Positions 1 to 8,467 are shown, numbered from the stretch's first letter. The stretch is 64,000 nucleotides of DNA from Marivita sp051859345 (GCF_051859345.1 NZ_JBHYFV010000003.1:62001-126000); one strand, 5' to 3'. The notes: a model not told the origin generated them from the sequence alone. A program made the numbers and translations.

Positions 1-1081
1 CACGTTTTGCCTTGCCTTCGTCTGCGATTTGCAGACTTTCCTGAATGGTGCCGATCAGATCGGCGTTGGCCTGTTTGACGGCTTCGATATCGAACACGCC
101 TCGCTCCATCTCTTCGCGGATCAGCTTGTTGCTGTCGCGCAGGTTCTTGGCGTTCGAGGTCAGCAGTTCGTTGGTCAGGTCGTTGGCGTCGCGCACCGCA
201 GCGGCCGCTTCGGCAGAGCGCTGAATGGTGACGGCCTGCGCCAGTTGCGTTTCCCAAAGCGGCACGGTGTTGACGAGTGTCGAATTGATCTTGGTGACCA
301 GCGACTTGTCGTTTTCCTGAACCAGACGGATCGACGGCAGCGATTGCATCGTCACCTGGCGGGTCAGCTTGAGATCGTGGACCCGGCGTTCCAGATCGTC
401 CCGCGCCGCGCGCAGATCGCGCAGTTCCTGAGCTTTCATCACCTGATCCGCTTCGGCGGCGGCCTGTACCTCGGCATCCTTGGCCGGAATGTCGTTTGCA
501 TCCAGTTCCTGAAGTTTTTCTTCACCCGCGGCAATATAAAGCGCCAATTCATCGTAGAATTGCAGCGTCTTGTCATAAAGCAGGTCAAGCGACTTGATAT
601 CCTTGAGCAGCGTATGTTCGTGCTTGAGAAGATCGTCCGTGATCCGGTCGATCTGGCCCTGCACCTTTTCGAATTTCGCGGTGAATTTCGCGAAAGGGGC
701 GGTCCGTCCGAGCAGTTTTTCCCACCAGCTGCGTTCGCGGCGCACATCGAGTTCGGAGACCGAGAACCCCCGGATGGTGCTGACGATGCCACGCAGGCTG
801 TCACCTGCCGGGCCCACATCCTTGTTGCGGACATCCGCCAGCATGGCTTGCGAGATTTCCTGCAATTCGGCCTGCGCGTTCGAGCCGAAAGAGACGATGG
901 ACTGGGTGTCGCCCATGTCGATCTCTGCCATGCGGGACCGTATCTCTTGACTGACAACCGGATCGGCCTGCGACAAGGGCACAACGGCATCAACCGCCTT
1001 GGGTTCTGGCAGAATGACGGCGTTGACTTCTTCAACCATGGCAAGCGTATCTTGCGCTTTGGCGCGGACTGTTTCAGACAT
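1..1081 (-). CDS. telA: TelA family toxic-anion-resistance protein (C-terminus cut off by window edge)
   Basis: The minus strand is open from an ATG at 1081 to the window edge, about 360 residues without a stop, so the 3' end lies outside. The protein is highly charged and helical, with long coiled-coil-like stretches and conserved segments such as GQIDRITDDLLKHE, SLDLLYDKTLQFYDEL and LWETQLAQAV that I recognise from the TelA/KlaA family (toxic anion resistance, tellurite locus). It has no signal peptide or membrane segment and is probably cytoplasmic. It follows an XpaC-like gene by 29 bp, the usual pairing for TelA. The biochemical role of the family is unresolved; envelope stress or tellurite tolerance are the usual suggestions. 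Confidence 0.85.
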   Translation of the reverse strand, partial: MSETVRAKAQDTLAMVEEVNAVILPEPKAVDAVVPLSQADPVVSQEIRSRMAEIDMGDTQSIVSFGSNAQAELQEISQAMLADVRNKDVGPAGDSLRGIVSTIRGFSVSELDVRRERSWWEKLLGRTAPFAKFTAKFEKVQGQIDRITDDLLKHEHTLLKDIKSLDLLYDKTLQFYDELALYIAAGEEKLQELDANDIPAKDAEVQAAAEADQVMKAQELRDLRAARDDLERRVHDLKLTRQVTMQSLPSIRLVQENDKSLVTKINSTLVNTVPLWETQLAQAVTIQRSAEAAAAVRDANDLTNELLTSNAKNLRDSNKLIREEMERGVFDIEAVKQANADLIGTIQESLQIADEGKAKR

Positions 1082-1110
1082 CTGGGTTCCCTCTAAAACT
1101 CATTTCTAGT

Positions 1111-2013
1111 CTATTTCAATGCGCGATCAATTCGAACGCCTTCGCGCTGCAATCGGTCGCGCAGAACATCAATTTCAACTGTCAGATCGGATCGGTCATC
1201 CAGAAGCATCTTTCGTGTGCGGGCCGAAAAGTTCTTTTCCAGGTCGTCCAGCAGGGATTCGTAATCGGCGCGGGCCTGCGGGTCGTTTGTCCTGGCATAG
1301 ACATCCGCGAACTTGATCGTCGCATCGCGCGCGCCCATCAGGTAAACGCTCAGGTACTTTTTTGCCCCGGTAAGATCGCGCGGGTCTTCCTCGACGGTGC
1401 GAAACAGGTCTTTTGCCGTGGTTTGAAACCGCTCTACCCGTGAGATCATCCGCCGATCCCCGGATCGCGTGATGGCGTCGCGCATGGCGGCAAGATGGGC
1501 TTCGGCCTCGTCCACGGCGCGGGCAACGCGATCTTGCTGAAAGGTGTCGATCCCCTCCATCCCCTTGTCGCGCATCGGGTCGATGCCAAACGCGCCAAGA
1601 TGCAGTGCCGTCGCGGCCAAGCCGAAGATGACTGGTGCAACAAGCCCCGGTTCATTCGCAAACGCCGCAATCCCGACACCTGTTCCAGCCAGCACAGAGG
1701 CCGCGATCTTGCGCGGAAATCCGGGGCGACGGGACACCTTGCGCGCGTTGTACGCTGCTTCGGCCGTAAGCCCCCCGCGCAAGAGCCACGCCCCCAAAAG
1801 AAGCGTGCCCGCGCCGACCAGGCCGATGGCCATTCCGATGGCCCCTTCATTGAGCGACGTAAAGGCCAGCACGATCGGCGGAATGAACAGGATGTTGGAC
1901 CGCGCGCCAACCGGGTCAACCGACGCGCCTTTGAACCCTTTCGAGGTGCTGTCATCTGAAGACGGAGAGGACGTTCCGTCGGGGCTATATTTGCCACCAA
2001 ATCGCTGGGCCAT
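1111..2013 (-). CDS. XpaC-like protein (5-bromo-4-chloroindolyl phosphate hydrolysis family)
   Basis: This is a 300-aa protein. A low-complexity N-terminus is followed by two hydrophobic hairpins (about residues 40-80 and 100-142), then the motif GIDPMRDKGMEGID (about 143-156) and a helical cytoplasmic tail. This is the XpaC layout. The gene sits directly upstream of telA, as in many bacteria, and two bases downstream of a 29-aa frame. A purine-rich ribosome site lies about 10 bases before the ATG, inside that small frame. A paralogue sharing the DPMRDKGM motif is encoded further upstream in the same operon. The family name comes from an old enzymatic screen and should not be read as a proven phosphatase activity. 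Confidence 0.8.
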   Translation of the reverse strand: MAQRFGGKYSPDGTSSPSSDDSTSKGFKGASVDPVGARSNILFIPPIVLAFTSLNEGAIGMAIGLVGAGTLLLGAWLLRGGLTAEAAYNARKVSRRPGFPRKIAASVLAGTGVGIAAFANEPGLVAPVIFGLAATALHLGAFGIDPMRDKGMEGIDTFQQDRVARAVDEAEAHLAAMRDAITRSGDRRMISRVERFQTTAKDLFRTVEEDPRDLTGAKKYLSVYLMGARDATIKFADVYARTNDPQARADYESLLDDLEKNFSARTRKMLLDDRSDLTVEIDVLRDRLQREGVRIDRALK

Positions 2014-2015
2014 GT

Positions 2016-2105
2016 CTACAGACCTCCCAGCCAGCCGCTGGTCACCCCGAACAGCACGACAATGAGCAACGCGTAGCAGATTCGCTGCAGGCCGGCACCG
2101 GACAT
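2016..2105 (-). CDS. Possible 29-aa hydrophobic miniprotein between the two XpaC-like genes
   Basis: An ATG at 2105 is preceded by a strong purine tract (GGGAAAGGGG) at good spacing and opens a 29-codon frame. The predicted peptide starts MSGAGLQR and continues as one hydrophobic helix (about residues 9-24) ending in WLGGL. Its TAG stop lies two bases before the next ATG, so translation would be coupled to the downstream XpaC-like gene. A single-pass inner-membrane peptide working with the XpaC/TelA proteins is an inference. It could instead be a leader that merely controls ribosome loading on the next gene. Confidence 0.45.
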   Translation of the reverse strand: MSGAGLQRICYALLIVVLFGVTSGWLGGL

Positions 2106-2185
2106 GAAAACCCCTTTCCCAAGTGTCGCAAGAAACTTAGGGGATGTGCCAAGGGCTTACTAGGGGGAAGTCGGCACGGATCCGC

Positions 2186-3040
2186 TCAGGCTGCGCGATT
2201 GCGGTTCATCCGATCAAAAAGCAGATCTGTCTGAAGCTCGAAATTATTGCGCCCCCGTGCGATTCCGATTTTTCGCACACGGACTTCGAAGGCATCGACC
2301 AGCGCCTGCATCTTGATGTGGAATTTACGGCGCTGGAAGGCGGTGACCTTGCCGTCTGTTCCATCGACAAGCGCGGTCACTTCGGCTTCCATCTTGGTCA
2401 GCACCTTGCAGACGGATGGCGCAATTTTCTGCATTGTCGAAGTTTCGAAATCAATTGTGCCCAACAGGCCCAGCACCTTGTTCGCCGCACTGCGCGTGCG
2501 TTCGGCCAAATCATCGTCGTGCAGCGCCTCAAGGGTGAACAACAGCCGGTCAAACCGGTCGTCGAAACCCTGATAGATATCCTGACTGACCAGACGCATC
2601 CGCGTTGCAGGGTTGTCCATGCCCTTGTCCCGCATCGGATCGAGCCCGAAAGACACAAGACACAGGATAAAGGTCGATATCGCGATCACCAAAGGGATAG
2701 CTGGTGTCGCGATTTTCGTGGTCGCCAACAGCCCAACCACCAGAGCCACGATGCAGCTTCCAATCAACTTGAACGGAATCTTGGGTCGGCTCGCCATCTC
2801 GGCAGCGTCATAGGCAAGGTGGTGTTTCTGGCCGACCGACAGGCACACAAGCCCGATCGCAAAAAGCATGATGATCAGCAGCGCAGAGGCAAACCCCGCA
2901 ACGGTCCCGTCCAGAAGCCACAGGATCAGCGGACAGGTTGCCAGAACCATGAAGCCCACGGGAACGTCTTCAACCGGGGCCGTCTGGCCCAAGGCGGCGC
3001 TGCGGTTGAAAGCGACGAGACTGTTCATCTGGACGTCCAT
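2186..3040 (-). CDS. Second XpaC-like membrane protein (paralogue)
   Basis: This is a 284-aa protein starting MDVQMNSLVAF. The ATG overlaps the stop of the upstream 65-aa gene as TGATG, which is why this start is preferred over a longer one. Two hydrophobic hairpins (about residues 30-75 and 90-130) precede the motif GLDPMRDKGMD, nearly the same as the motif in the neighbouring XpaC-like protein, and a helical tail follows. The shared motif and topology suggest an old duplication. The N-terminal half is more hydrophobic and the tail has diverged. Function is unknown; association with TelA is inferred from position. Confidence 0.7.
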   Translation of the reverse strand: MDVQMNSLVAFNRSAALGQTAPVEDVPVGFMVLATCPLILWLLDGTVAGFASALLIIMLFAIGLVCLSVGQKHHLAYDAAEMASRPKIPFKLIGSCIVALVVGLLATTKIATPAIPLVIAISTFILCLVSFGLDPMRDKGMDNPATRMRLVSQDIYQGFDDRFDRLLFTLEALHDDDLAERTRSAANKVLGLLGTIDFETSTMQKIAPSVCKVLTKMEAEVTALVDGTDGKVTAFQRRKFHIKMQALVDAFEVRVRKIGIARGRNNFELQTDLLFDRMNRNRAA

Positions 3041-3237
3041 CACAAGAACCCCAATGCAAAGATCGTGACCCACAACACGGCAAACGCGACCCAGGATGCC
3101 ATCGCACCCTGAGAACGGAGACGCTGCATCGCGCCACGAAGGGCTTTCGATGTGTCGTCGGCAACGGTGCCAAGGTTCGACAGAACCAAAAGCACTGACG
3201 TCACGAGAACAGCGGAAGTGAGAAACGTTATCAACAT
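3040..3237 (-). CDS. Small two-TM membrane protein, first gene of the TelA/XpaC locus
   Basis: This 65-aa frame has two hydrophobic segments (about residues 3-22 and 47-65) separated by a basic linker containing ALRGAMQRLRSQ. Its stop overlaps the start of the following XpaC-like gene as TGATG, typical of real co-translated genes. I do not recognise a named family. Size and topology suggest a small inner-membrane partner of the XpaC/TelA proteins. The promoter of the locus would lie in the short gap between this gene and rluB. Confidence 0.6.
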   Translation of the reverse strand: MLITFLTSAVLVTSVLLVLSNLGTVADDTSKALRGAMQRLRSQGAMASWVAFAVLWVTIFALGFL

Positions 3238-3290
3238 TCCGCCAATTTCGTCGCGAATCCGGGCGGAAAATGGGCGCTCAGGGGGAAAGA

Positions 3291-4115
3291 TCAGGGAGTC
3301 TTTTTAGCCCGATTTGGACGCGGTTTTCTGCGCACCGCATTTCCCTTTGATTTCATTGGCTTACTGGATTCGGCTTCGGGTGCTTTTTCAAGGCCGAGCT
3401 GATCGCGCACAACCTTGCGGCGCAGCTCTTCGACGGCGCCTGATTTCAAGGTGCCAAGCTGGAACGGACCATAAGACACCCGGATCAGCCGATTCACCGT
3501 CAGTCCAATGTCGGCCACAGCGCGACGAATCTCTCGATTCTTGCCTTCGCGCAGGCCAATCGTCAGCCATGCGTTTGCGCCCTGCTGCCGGTCCAGAGTG
3601 ACGGTCATGGGTTGAAACCGCTCTCCGTCGATGACCAGACCTTTGCGCAAGGGCTCAAGGCTTTCTTCGGTCGGCTGTCCTTTGACCCGGACACGGTATT
3701 TGCGCAGCCAGCCGGTCGAGGGCAGTTCAAGCTTGCGCTTCACACCGCCATCATTGGTCAGCAAAAGCAGCCCTTCGGAGTTCAGGTCAAGCCGCCCAAC
3801 GCTCATCACACGCGGCATGTCTTCGGGCAGTTTGTCGAAAATCGTATCGCGCCCCTGTTCGTCCTTGGTGGTTGTCACAAGGCCAACCGGCTTGTGATAC
3901 AGCCAGATCCGTGGTTCGTCCGGGGTGCCGACAACCTTGCCGTTGACGACAACCTTGTCAGCTGGCGTCACATTGAGCGCCGGGCTGTCGATGGTCTTGC
4001 CGTTCACGGACACCCTGCCCTGCAGGATCATCTGTTCCGCTTCGCGGCGGCTGGCAAGGCCCGCGCGGGCAATGACTTTGGCGATGCGATCACCGGGGGG
4101 CGTGTTCTGTGTCAT
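3291..4115 (-). CDS. rluB: rRNA pseudouridine synthase, RsuA/RluB family
   Basis: This 274-aa enzyme isomerises a specific uridine in ribosomal RNA, most likely in 23S rRNA. An S4 RNA-binding domain (about residues 11-60) is followed by the pseudouridine synthase domain with the catalytic motif GRLDLNSEGLLLLTNDG, catalytic Asp near residue 110, and the family signature GKNREIRR near 205. The C-terminus is a lysine/arginine-rich tail, as in RluB. The ATG at 4115 is chosen because the S4 domain begins right after it; the longer upstream frame is out of family. It is divergent from tadA with a 63-bp gap. RluB rather than RsuA is inferred from the tail and S4 domain. Confidence 0.88.
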   Translation of the reverse strand: MTQNTPPGDRIAKVIARAGLASRREAEQMILQGRVSVNGKTIDSPALNVTPADKVVVNGKVVGTPDEPRIWLYHKPVGLVTTTKDEQGRDTIFDKLPEDMPRVMSVGRLDLNSEGLLLLTNDGGVKRKLELPSTGWLRKYRVRVKGQPTEESLEPLRKGLVIDGERFQPMTVTLDRQQGANAWLTIGLREGKNREIRRAVADIGLTVNRLIRVSYGPFQLGTLKSGAVEELRRKVVRDQLGLEKAPEAESSKPMKSKGNAVRRKPRPNRAKKTP

Positions 4116-4178
4116 GTCCAGCGGCTTAGTCCAATTCCCCCACTTGGGAAAGGTGATTGCGCGGGCTATGACGGGCGT

Positions 4179-4640
4179 ATGGTGTTCCGTTCCAATATGT
4201 CGCTTGCCATCGAAGAAGCCCGCGAGGCCGCCGCGCGCGGTGAGGTGCCTGTTGGTGCCGTTGTGGTTGCTCCGGATGGAACGATTGTGGCTGCGGCCGG
4301 CAATCGGACCCGCGAACTGAACGATCCCACCGCGCATGCGGAAGTGCTGGCGATCCGGGATGCCTGCGCCCTGTTGGGCGTCGAGCGATTGGGCAATCAT
4401 GACCTTTACGTCACGTTGGAACCTTGCCCGATGTGCGCCGGAGCCATTTCCAACGCGCGCATCAGGCGGCTTTACTATGGAGCACAGGATGCCAAGTCAG
4501 GCGGGGTTGCCCACGGCGCACGGGTGTTTTCCCATCCGCAATGCCATCATGCGCCCGAAATCTATGATGGCGTGAATGCAACCGAATCAGAAGCATTGCT
4601 GACCGAGTTTTTCGCGGCGATGCGGGGCTCGCAAGAATGA
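4179..4640 (+). CDS. tadA: tRNA-specific adenosine deaminase
   Basis: This 153-aa enzyme converts A34 to inosine in the anticodon of tRNA-Arg(ACG), letting one tRNA read three codons. The zinc-deaminase signature is intact: HAE with His53 and catalytic Glu55, and PCPMC with Cys83 and Cys86. The segment AAARGEVPVGAVVV near the N-terminus is typical of TadA. The start at MVFRSNM fits the family length; a second ATG six codons later is possible. Its stop overlaps the start of rluE (ATGA), so the two are translationally coupled. Confidence 0.92.
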   Translation: MVFRSNMSLAIEEAREAAARGEVPVGAVVVAPDGTIVAAAGNRTRELNDPTAHAEVLAIRDACALLGVERLGNHDLYVTLEPCPMCAGAISNARIRRLYYGAQDAKSGGVAHGARVFSHPQCHHAPEIYDGVNATESEALLTEFFAAMRGSQE

Positions 4641-5182
4641 CGCGCATTATCCTGTTCAACAAACCGTTCGACGTGTTGTCGCAATTCACCGACACAGGCA
4701 CCGAAGGCACATCGCGGCGCACCTTGTCCGAGTTCATCGACGTTCCCGGCGTCTATCCCGCCGGGCGTCTGGACAGGGACAGCGAGGGCTTGATGGTCCT
4801 GACCGACAATGGAAAGTTGCAGGCCAAGATCAGCAATCCGAAATTCCGATCCCCCAAGACCTACCTTGCGCAGGTCGAAGGGAGTCCCGACGCGGAACAG
4901 CTTGACCAGTTGCGCAGGGGTGTCGTTCTCAAGGATGGGCCAACGCGCCCCGCAGAGGTGTCGCTGATCGACCCGCCAGACCTTTGGCCGCGCACGCCGC
5001 CGGTGCGATTCCGCAAGACGGTGCCGGACGGATGGATCAGCGTGACCATCACCGAAGGCCGCAACCGACAGGTGCGCCGGATGACAGCACATGTCGGCCT
5101 GCCCTGTCTGAGGCTGGTCAGGTGGTCCGTCGGCGAATGGTCTCTGGACGGCATCGCGCCGGGGACGTGGCGGGACGCGTAA
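4637..5182 (+). CDS. rluE: 23S rRNA pseudouridine synthase RluE-type
   Basis: This 181-aa pseudouridine synthase has no S4 domain, as expected of the short RluE branch that modifies a uridine in domain V of 23S rRNA (U2457 in E. coli). It begins at once with the synthase domain (ILFNKPFDVLSQF). The catalytic motif GRLDRDSEGLMVLTDNG carries Asp46, and EGRNRQVRRM sits near residue 140. The gene overlaps tadA by 4 bases and converges on hemF with only a few bases between stops. Confidence 0.88.
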   Translation: MTRIILFNKPFDVLSQFTDTGTEGTSRRTLSEFIDVPGVYPAGRLDRDSEGLMVLTDNGKLQAKISNPKFRSPKTYLAQVEGSPDAEQLDQLRRGVVLKDGPTRPAEVSLIDPPDLWPRTPPVRFRKTVPDGWISVTITEGRNRQVRRMTAHVGLPCLRLVRWSVGEWSLDGIAPGTWRDA

Positions 5183-5185
5183 CCC

Positions 5186-6079
5186 TTAGAACCACTTGGC
5201 CAAAGGCGGCAGGCTCATGAGAACCGCATTGGCGTCATGGCCGGTTTCCAAACCGAACTTGGTGCCCCGGTCATAGACCAGGTTGTATTCGGCATAGAGA
5301 CCCCGATGCACAAGCTGCGCGTCCTTGTCGGCGTCTGACCAATCCTGCACGCGGCGCTTTTCCACCAGTGGCACATAAGCGGGCAGGAAGGCGCGGCCAA
5401 TATCCTGCGTCAGGCTGAAATCCGTTTCCCAGTCGCCGGTGTTGTGGTCGTCCATGAAGATGCCGCCGACACCCCGCGCACGGTTGCGGTGCGGGATGTA
5501 GAAATACGCGTCCGCCCATTCCTTGAGTCGCGGGTAATAGTCGCCGCCATGCGGGTCGAGATGCGCCTTTTGCGTGGCGTGAAAATGCTGTGTGTCCTCG
5601 GCATACTCGATACAGGGGTTCAGATCGGACCCGCCACCGAACCACCAGGCATGTGGGGTCCAGAACATACGGGTGTTCATGTGAACGGCAGGGCAATGCG
5701 GGTTTTGCATGTGGGCAACAAGGCTGATGCCCGAGGCCCAGAAGCGCGGGTCGTCCTTCATGCCGGGAATGCCCTTGCGCGCGGCCATCGCGTTTTGCGC
5801 ACGTTCACCCAGCGTGCCGTAGACGGTCGAGACATTGACGCCGATCTTTTCGAACACCCGGCCGCCGCGCATGACGCTCATCAATCCGCCACCGGCGTCC
5901 GATCCGTCATCGGATGTCCGCTTTGTCTCTGTCACTTCGAAGCGTCCGGGCGCCGCATCGTGCAAAGGCCCGGTGTCGTGACTGTCTTCCAGTCCTTCAA
6001 AGGATGCCACGATCTGATCGCGCAATTCGCGGAACCAGACAGAGGCGCGGGCTTTTTCGGTGTCAAAACTGTCCGTCAT
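5186..6079 (-). CDS. hemF: Oxygen-dependent coproporphyrinogen III oxidase
   Basis: This 297-aa enzyme decarboxylates coproporphyrinogen III to protoporphyrinogen IX with O2 in haem (and, if present, bacteriochlorophyll) synthesis. Family blocks are clear: NPHCPAVHMNTR, WWFGGGSDLNP, the KEWADAYFYIPHRNRARGVGG region and GLYAEYNLVYDRGTKFGLETG near the C-terminus. Length matches the cytosolic bacterial enzyme. The ATG start gives a short hydrophilic N-terminus. I saw no FNR-type box upstream, consistent with an aerobic haem route. Confidence 0.95.
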   Translation of the reverse strand: MTDSFDTEKARASVWFRELRDQIVASFEGLEDSHDTGPLHDAAPGRFEVTETKRTSDDGSDAGGGLMSVMRGGRVFEKIGVNVSTVYGTLGERAQNAMAARKGIPGMKDDPRFWASGISLVAHMQNPHCPAVHMNTRMFWTPHAWWFGGGSDLNPCIEYAEDTQHFHATQKAHLDPHGGDYYPRLKEWADAYFYIPHRNRARGVGGIFMDDHNTGDWETDFSLTQDIGRAFLPAYVPLVEKRRVQDWSDADKDAQLVHRGLYAEYNLVYDRGTKFGLETGHDANAVLMSLPPLAKWF

Positions 6080-6168
6080 ATCACTGTCCTATCTTGCTGG
6101 CAGGACACTACAACGCGGCACGGGAATCACAAGTCACTCCAAGGGCTTGGTTGTGGGAAAGACGGCGA

Positions 6169-6972
6169 TCAGTGCGCCGGAGCATTCACCGGATCAAGCA
6201 GGGTGCGGCCGCCGTCAATGGTCATGATCTGACCGGTGACAAAGCCCGCACCTTCGCAGGACAGGAATTGCACGGCCTGGGCCAGCTCTGCGGGGCTGGC
6301 AATGCGGGAAAGCGGCGTGTTCTCTTCGATCTCTTCGCGAAACCCGTCGTTTTCCTTCAGGGCTTGCTTGAGGCTGGCCGACATCACCGACCCCAACGCG
6401 ACCGAATTCACCCGGATGCGGTATTCGGCCAGGGACACGGCAAGCGAGCGGGTCAACTGGTCCAGAGCCGCCATCGAAACCGAGAAGGCCAGCAGTTCGG
6501 GCTGGGTGACTCGCGCGGCAATGGATGACAGGTTCACAATCGCACCCGCCTGCCCCTCGTCCTTGTCTGCCGACTGTTTGATCATGCGTTTGGCAACCAT
6601 CTGCGACAGGCGGAACGTGTTGGTCACGTTCTGCATCATCAACGCCTCAAGCGTTGTGTCGTCCAGATCAATTGGGTCCGAGGGCAAGACCTGACGGCTG
6701 CCGTTGATCAAGATATCCACCCGGTCAAACGCGTCGATGGTGGCGGACAACAGATTGGCCAAGGTCAACCGTTCGCGCAAATCGCCGGCAAAGTAGCGTA
6801 TGTTACCCTCGTCCTCGGAAATCTCGCCGCATTCATGTGACAGGCGGGCCTCGTCCATGTCGGCGAACATGACGTTGGCACCCTGATCGACAAAGTGGCG
6901 CGCGATGGCCAGACCGACGCCGTTGGCGGCACCGGTGACGATCGCTGTCTTGCCTTCGATAGAGAATGACAT
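6169..6972 (-). CDS. SDR-family protein with catalytic Tyr and Lys replaced
   Basis: This 267-aa protein has a classic SDR Rossmann fold: the nucleotide loop TGAANGVG (residues 13-20), acidic residues after beta-2 (FADMDEA) suggesting NAD preference, and a C-terminal FVTGQIMTIDGG signature. The catalytic Ser is kept (NLSS, about 150). The YxxxK position 13 residues later reads FSVSM, so Tyr is Phe163 and Lys is Met167, and NNAG reads NGSR. By family knowledge it should not act as an ordinary dehydrogenase. It may bind nucleotide without turnover or use another chemistry. It lies 14 bases downstream of the rsmC-like gene, probably in one transcript. Confidence 0.75.
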   Translation of the reverse strand: MSFSIEGKTAIVTGAANGVGLAIARHFVDQGANVMFADMDEARLSHECGEISEDEGNIRYFAGDLRERLTLANLLSATIDAFDRVDILINGSRQVLPSDPIDLDDTTLEALMMQNVTNTFRLSQMVAKRMIKQSADKDEGQAGAIVNLSSIAARVTQPELLAFSVSMAALDQLTRSLAVSLAEYRIRVNSVALGSVMSASLKQALKENDGFREEIEENTPLSRIASPAELAQAVQFLSCEGAGFVTGQIMTIDGGRTLLDPVNAPAH

Positions 6973-6986
6973 GGGATGGGCCTCCT

Positions 6987-8000
6987 TCAGCGCCGCTTTG
7001 CGCGCCCGGGTTTGTCGGACGTTCTCGGCTGATCGGCTTGCAGGATCTTGAACCGCGTGTCGCCGTCCAGTTCTTGCACATGAACAAAGCTTGCGGCCAG
7101 AGTTGTTTCGTAAGGAAGGTGCCGGTTTGCCACCATCACAAGCGTGCCTTTCGGCTTTAACAGGCGTGCGGCAGAGCGGATGAAGTCCTGTCCAAGCGAT
7201 GCGTCCGGTGTCCGACTGGTGTGAAACGGGGGGTTTGTGACCACCCAGTCAAGGCTGCCCGGAACACCCCATTTGCCGGCATCTGCCCAATGCAGGGCGA
7301 CGCGGTCATCTTTCAGGTTCAGACCGGCACATGTCAGCGCGCGATGATCTGCCTCGACCAGATCAATCTGTGTGACTTTGGGCAGGTCCAGAAGATATCT
7401 GGTCAGGTAGCCCCACCCACCCCCAAGATCGGCACCATGGCCCTTGAGCGATTTCGGCAGCGCAGCGGCAAGCGCCATTGATCCGGCATCCGGGCCATCC
7501 GCCGAGAACACACCGGGCTGGGTGATCCAGCCATCGGTGACCGGCGCAGGATCCGGCAAGGCGCAATCGGCAAAAGCCGTGCCCGCCTTGAACCAGAAGA
7601 TCTTGCCATGCGCTTTGGACATCTGGCCGTCGAGAGTGACGCGGGACTTGTCGAATTTCAACATGGCGTCGATGCCATCGGTCTTGGCCCCGTCGACGAT
7701 CACAAGGCCATTCGGCGCAATGGCTTCCGCCTGCGCAATCAAGCCACGGGCCAATTCGCGACTGCGCGGAAGTGTGACATGAACAACATCGGCAGGACCG
7801 GTGGCAGCAGTCGTGACGCGCGCGCCCATTGCATCAAAGTGATCGAATGACGGTTTGAAGTTGTGCTGAACGGTCACGTCCCGCACCGGCAAGACACCCA
7901 GATCCACGTCTGGATTCGGTTCTAGAAGCACGACACGCGGGGTGTCCGACAGGTCAAGAACGCCTGTCTCGAGGGCATGGGCAAGTCTGGCTAACGTCAT
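6987..8000 (-). CDS. rsmC: Class I SAM methyltransferase, RsmC-like (16S rRNA m2G1207 type)
   Basis: This 337-aa protein has the two-domain layout of RsmC/RsmD guanine-N2 methyltransferases. A degenerate N-terminal methyltransferase-like half is followed by a catalytic half with the SAM-binding GADLGGGWGYLTRYLL (about 190-205) and the catalytic motif TNPPFH near residue 262, used for base amino-group methylation. The C-terminus (HLPYETTL) also fits RsmC. Position between clpS and the SDR gives no further hint. The exact modified base is inferred from family. Confidence 0.8.
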   Translation of the reverse strand: MTLARLAHALETGVLDLSDTPRVVLLEPNPDVDLGVLPVRDVTVQHNFKPSFDHFDAMGARVTTAATGPADVVHVTLPRSRELARGLIAQAEAIAPNGLVIVDGAKTDGIDAMLKFDKSRVTLDGQMSKAHGKIFWFKAGTAFADCALPDPAPVTDGWITQPGVFSADGPDAGSMALAAALPKSLKGHGADLGGGWGYLTRYLLDLPKVTQIDLVEADHRALTCAGLNLKDDRVALHWADAGKWGVPGSLDWVVTNPPFHTSRTPDASLGQDFIRSAARLLKPKGTLVMVANRHLPYETTLAASFVHVQELDGDTRFKILQADQPRTSDKPGRAKRR

Positions 8001-8021
8001 GGGAGACCCGGGCGGACCCGG

Positions 8022-8381
8022 TTATTCCTTTTCCATGGTGCATTGCAGCGGGTGCTGGTGGCGACGCGCGAAATCCATCACCTGCCCCACCTTGGTCTCG
8101 GCGATCTCGTGGCTGAACACGCCGACGACGGCAACGCCTTTTTTGTGAACTGTCAGCATGATTTCAAAGGCTTGGGCATGTGTCATCCCGAAGAACCGTT
8201 CCAGCACATGCACCACGAATTCCATCGGGGTGTAATCGTCGTTCAGCAGCATCACCTTGTAGAGCGGCGGACGTTTCGTCTTTGCACGCGTCTCAACAAC
8301 GACGCCGGTGTCGTCGTCCTCGTTTGACGGAGGTCCCGCCTTGGGGCGGGATGACATGTTGTTGGCCGACAAGTGTAGCAT
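8022..8381 (-). CDS. clpS: ATP-dependent Clp protease adaptor ClpS
   Basis: This 119-aa adaptor delivers N-degron substrates to ClpA(P). A disordered N-terminal extension rich in Ser, Pro and acidic residues precedes the core, which begins PPLYKVMLLNDDYTPMEFVV and continues with the conserved LTVHKKGVAVVGVF and HEIAETKV. All hallmark residues of the N-degron pocket region are present (NDDYTPMEF). Initiation could also occur at the second Met, eight codons in. It is divergent from a HAD hydrolase gene. Confidence 0.95.
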   Translation of the reverse strand: MLHLSANNMSSRPKAGPPSNEDDDTGVVVETRAKTKRPPLYKVMLLNDDYTPMEFVVHVLERFFGMTHAQAFEIMLTVHKKGVAVVGVFSHEIAETKVGQVMDFARRHQHPLQCTMEKE

Positions 8382-8467
8382 GCTTGGGACTGTACCTCGG
8401 GTTCCATATCCTAGATGGCTCTATATAACCTGTCCTGACTGCGAGAAAAGAGGCGCGTGGCAAGGAT

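Noticed and set aside
29..1096. A long plus-strand open frame opposite telA
   Set aside because: It is antisense to the recognisable TelA frame and its product has no domain-like pattern.
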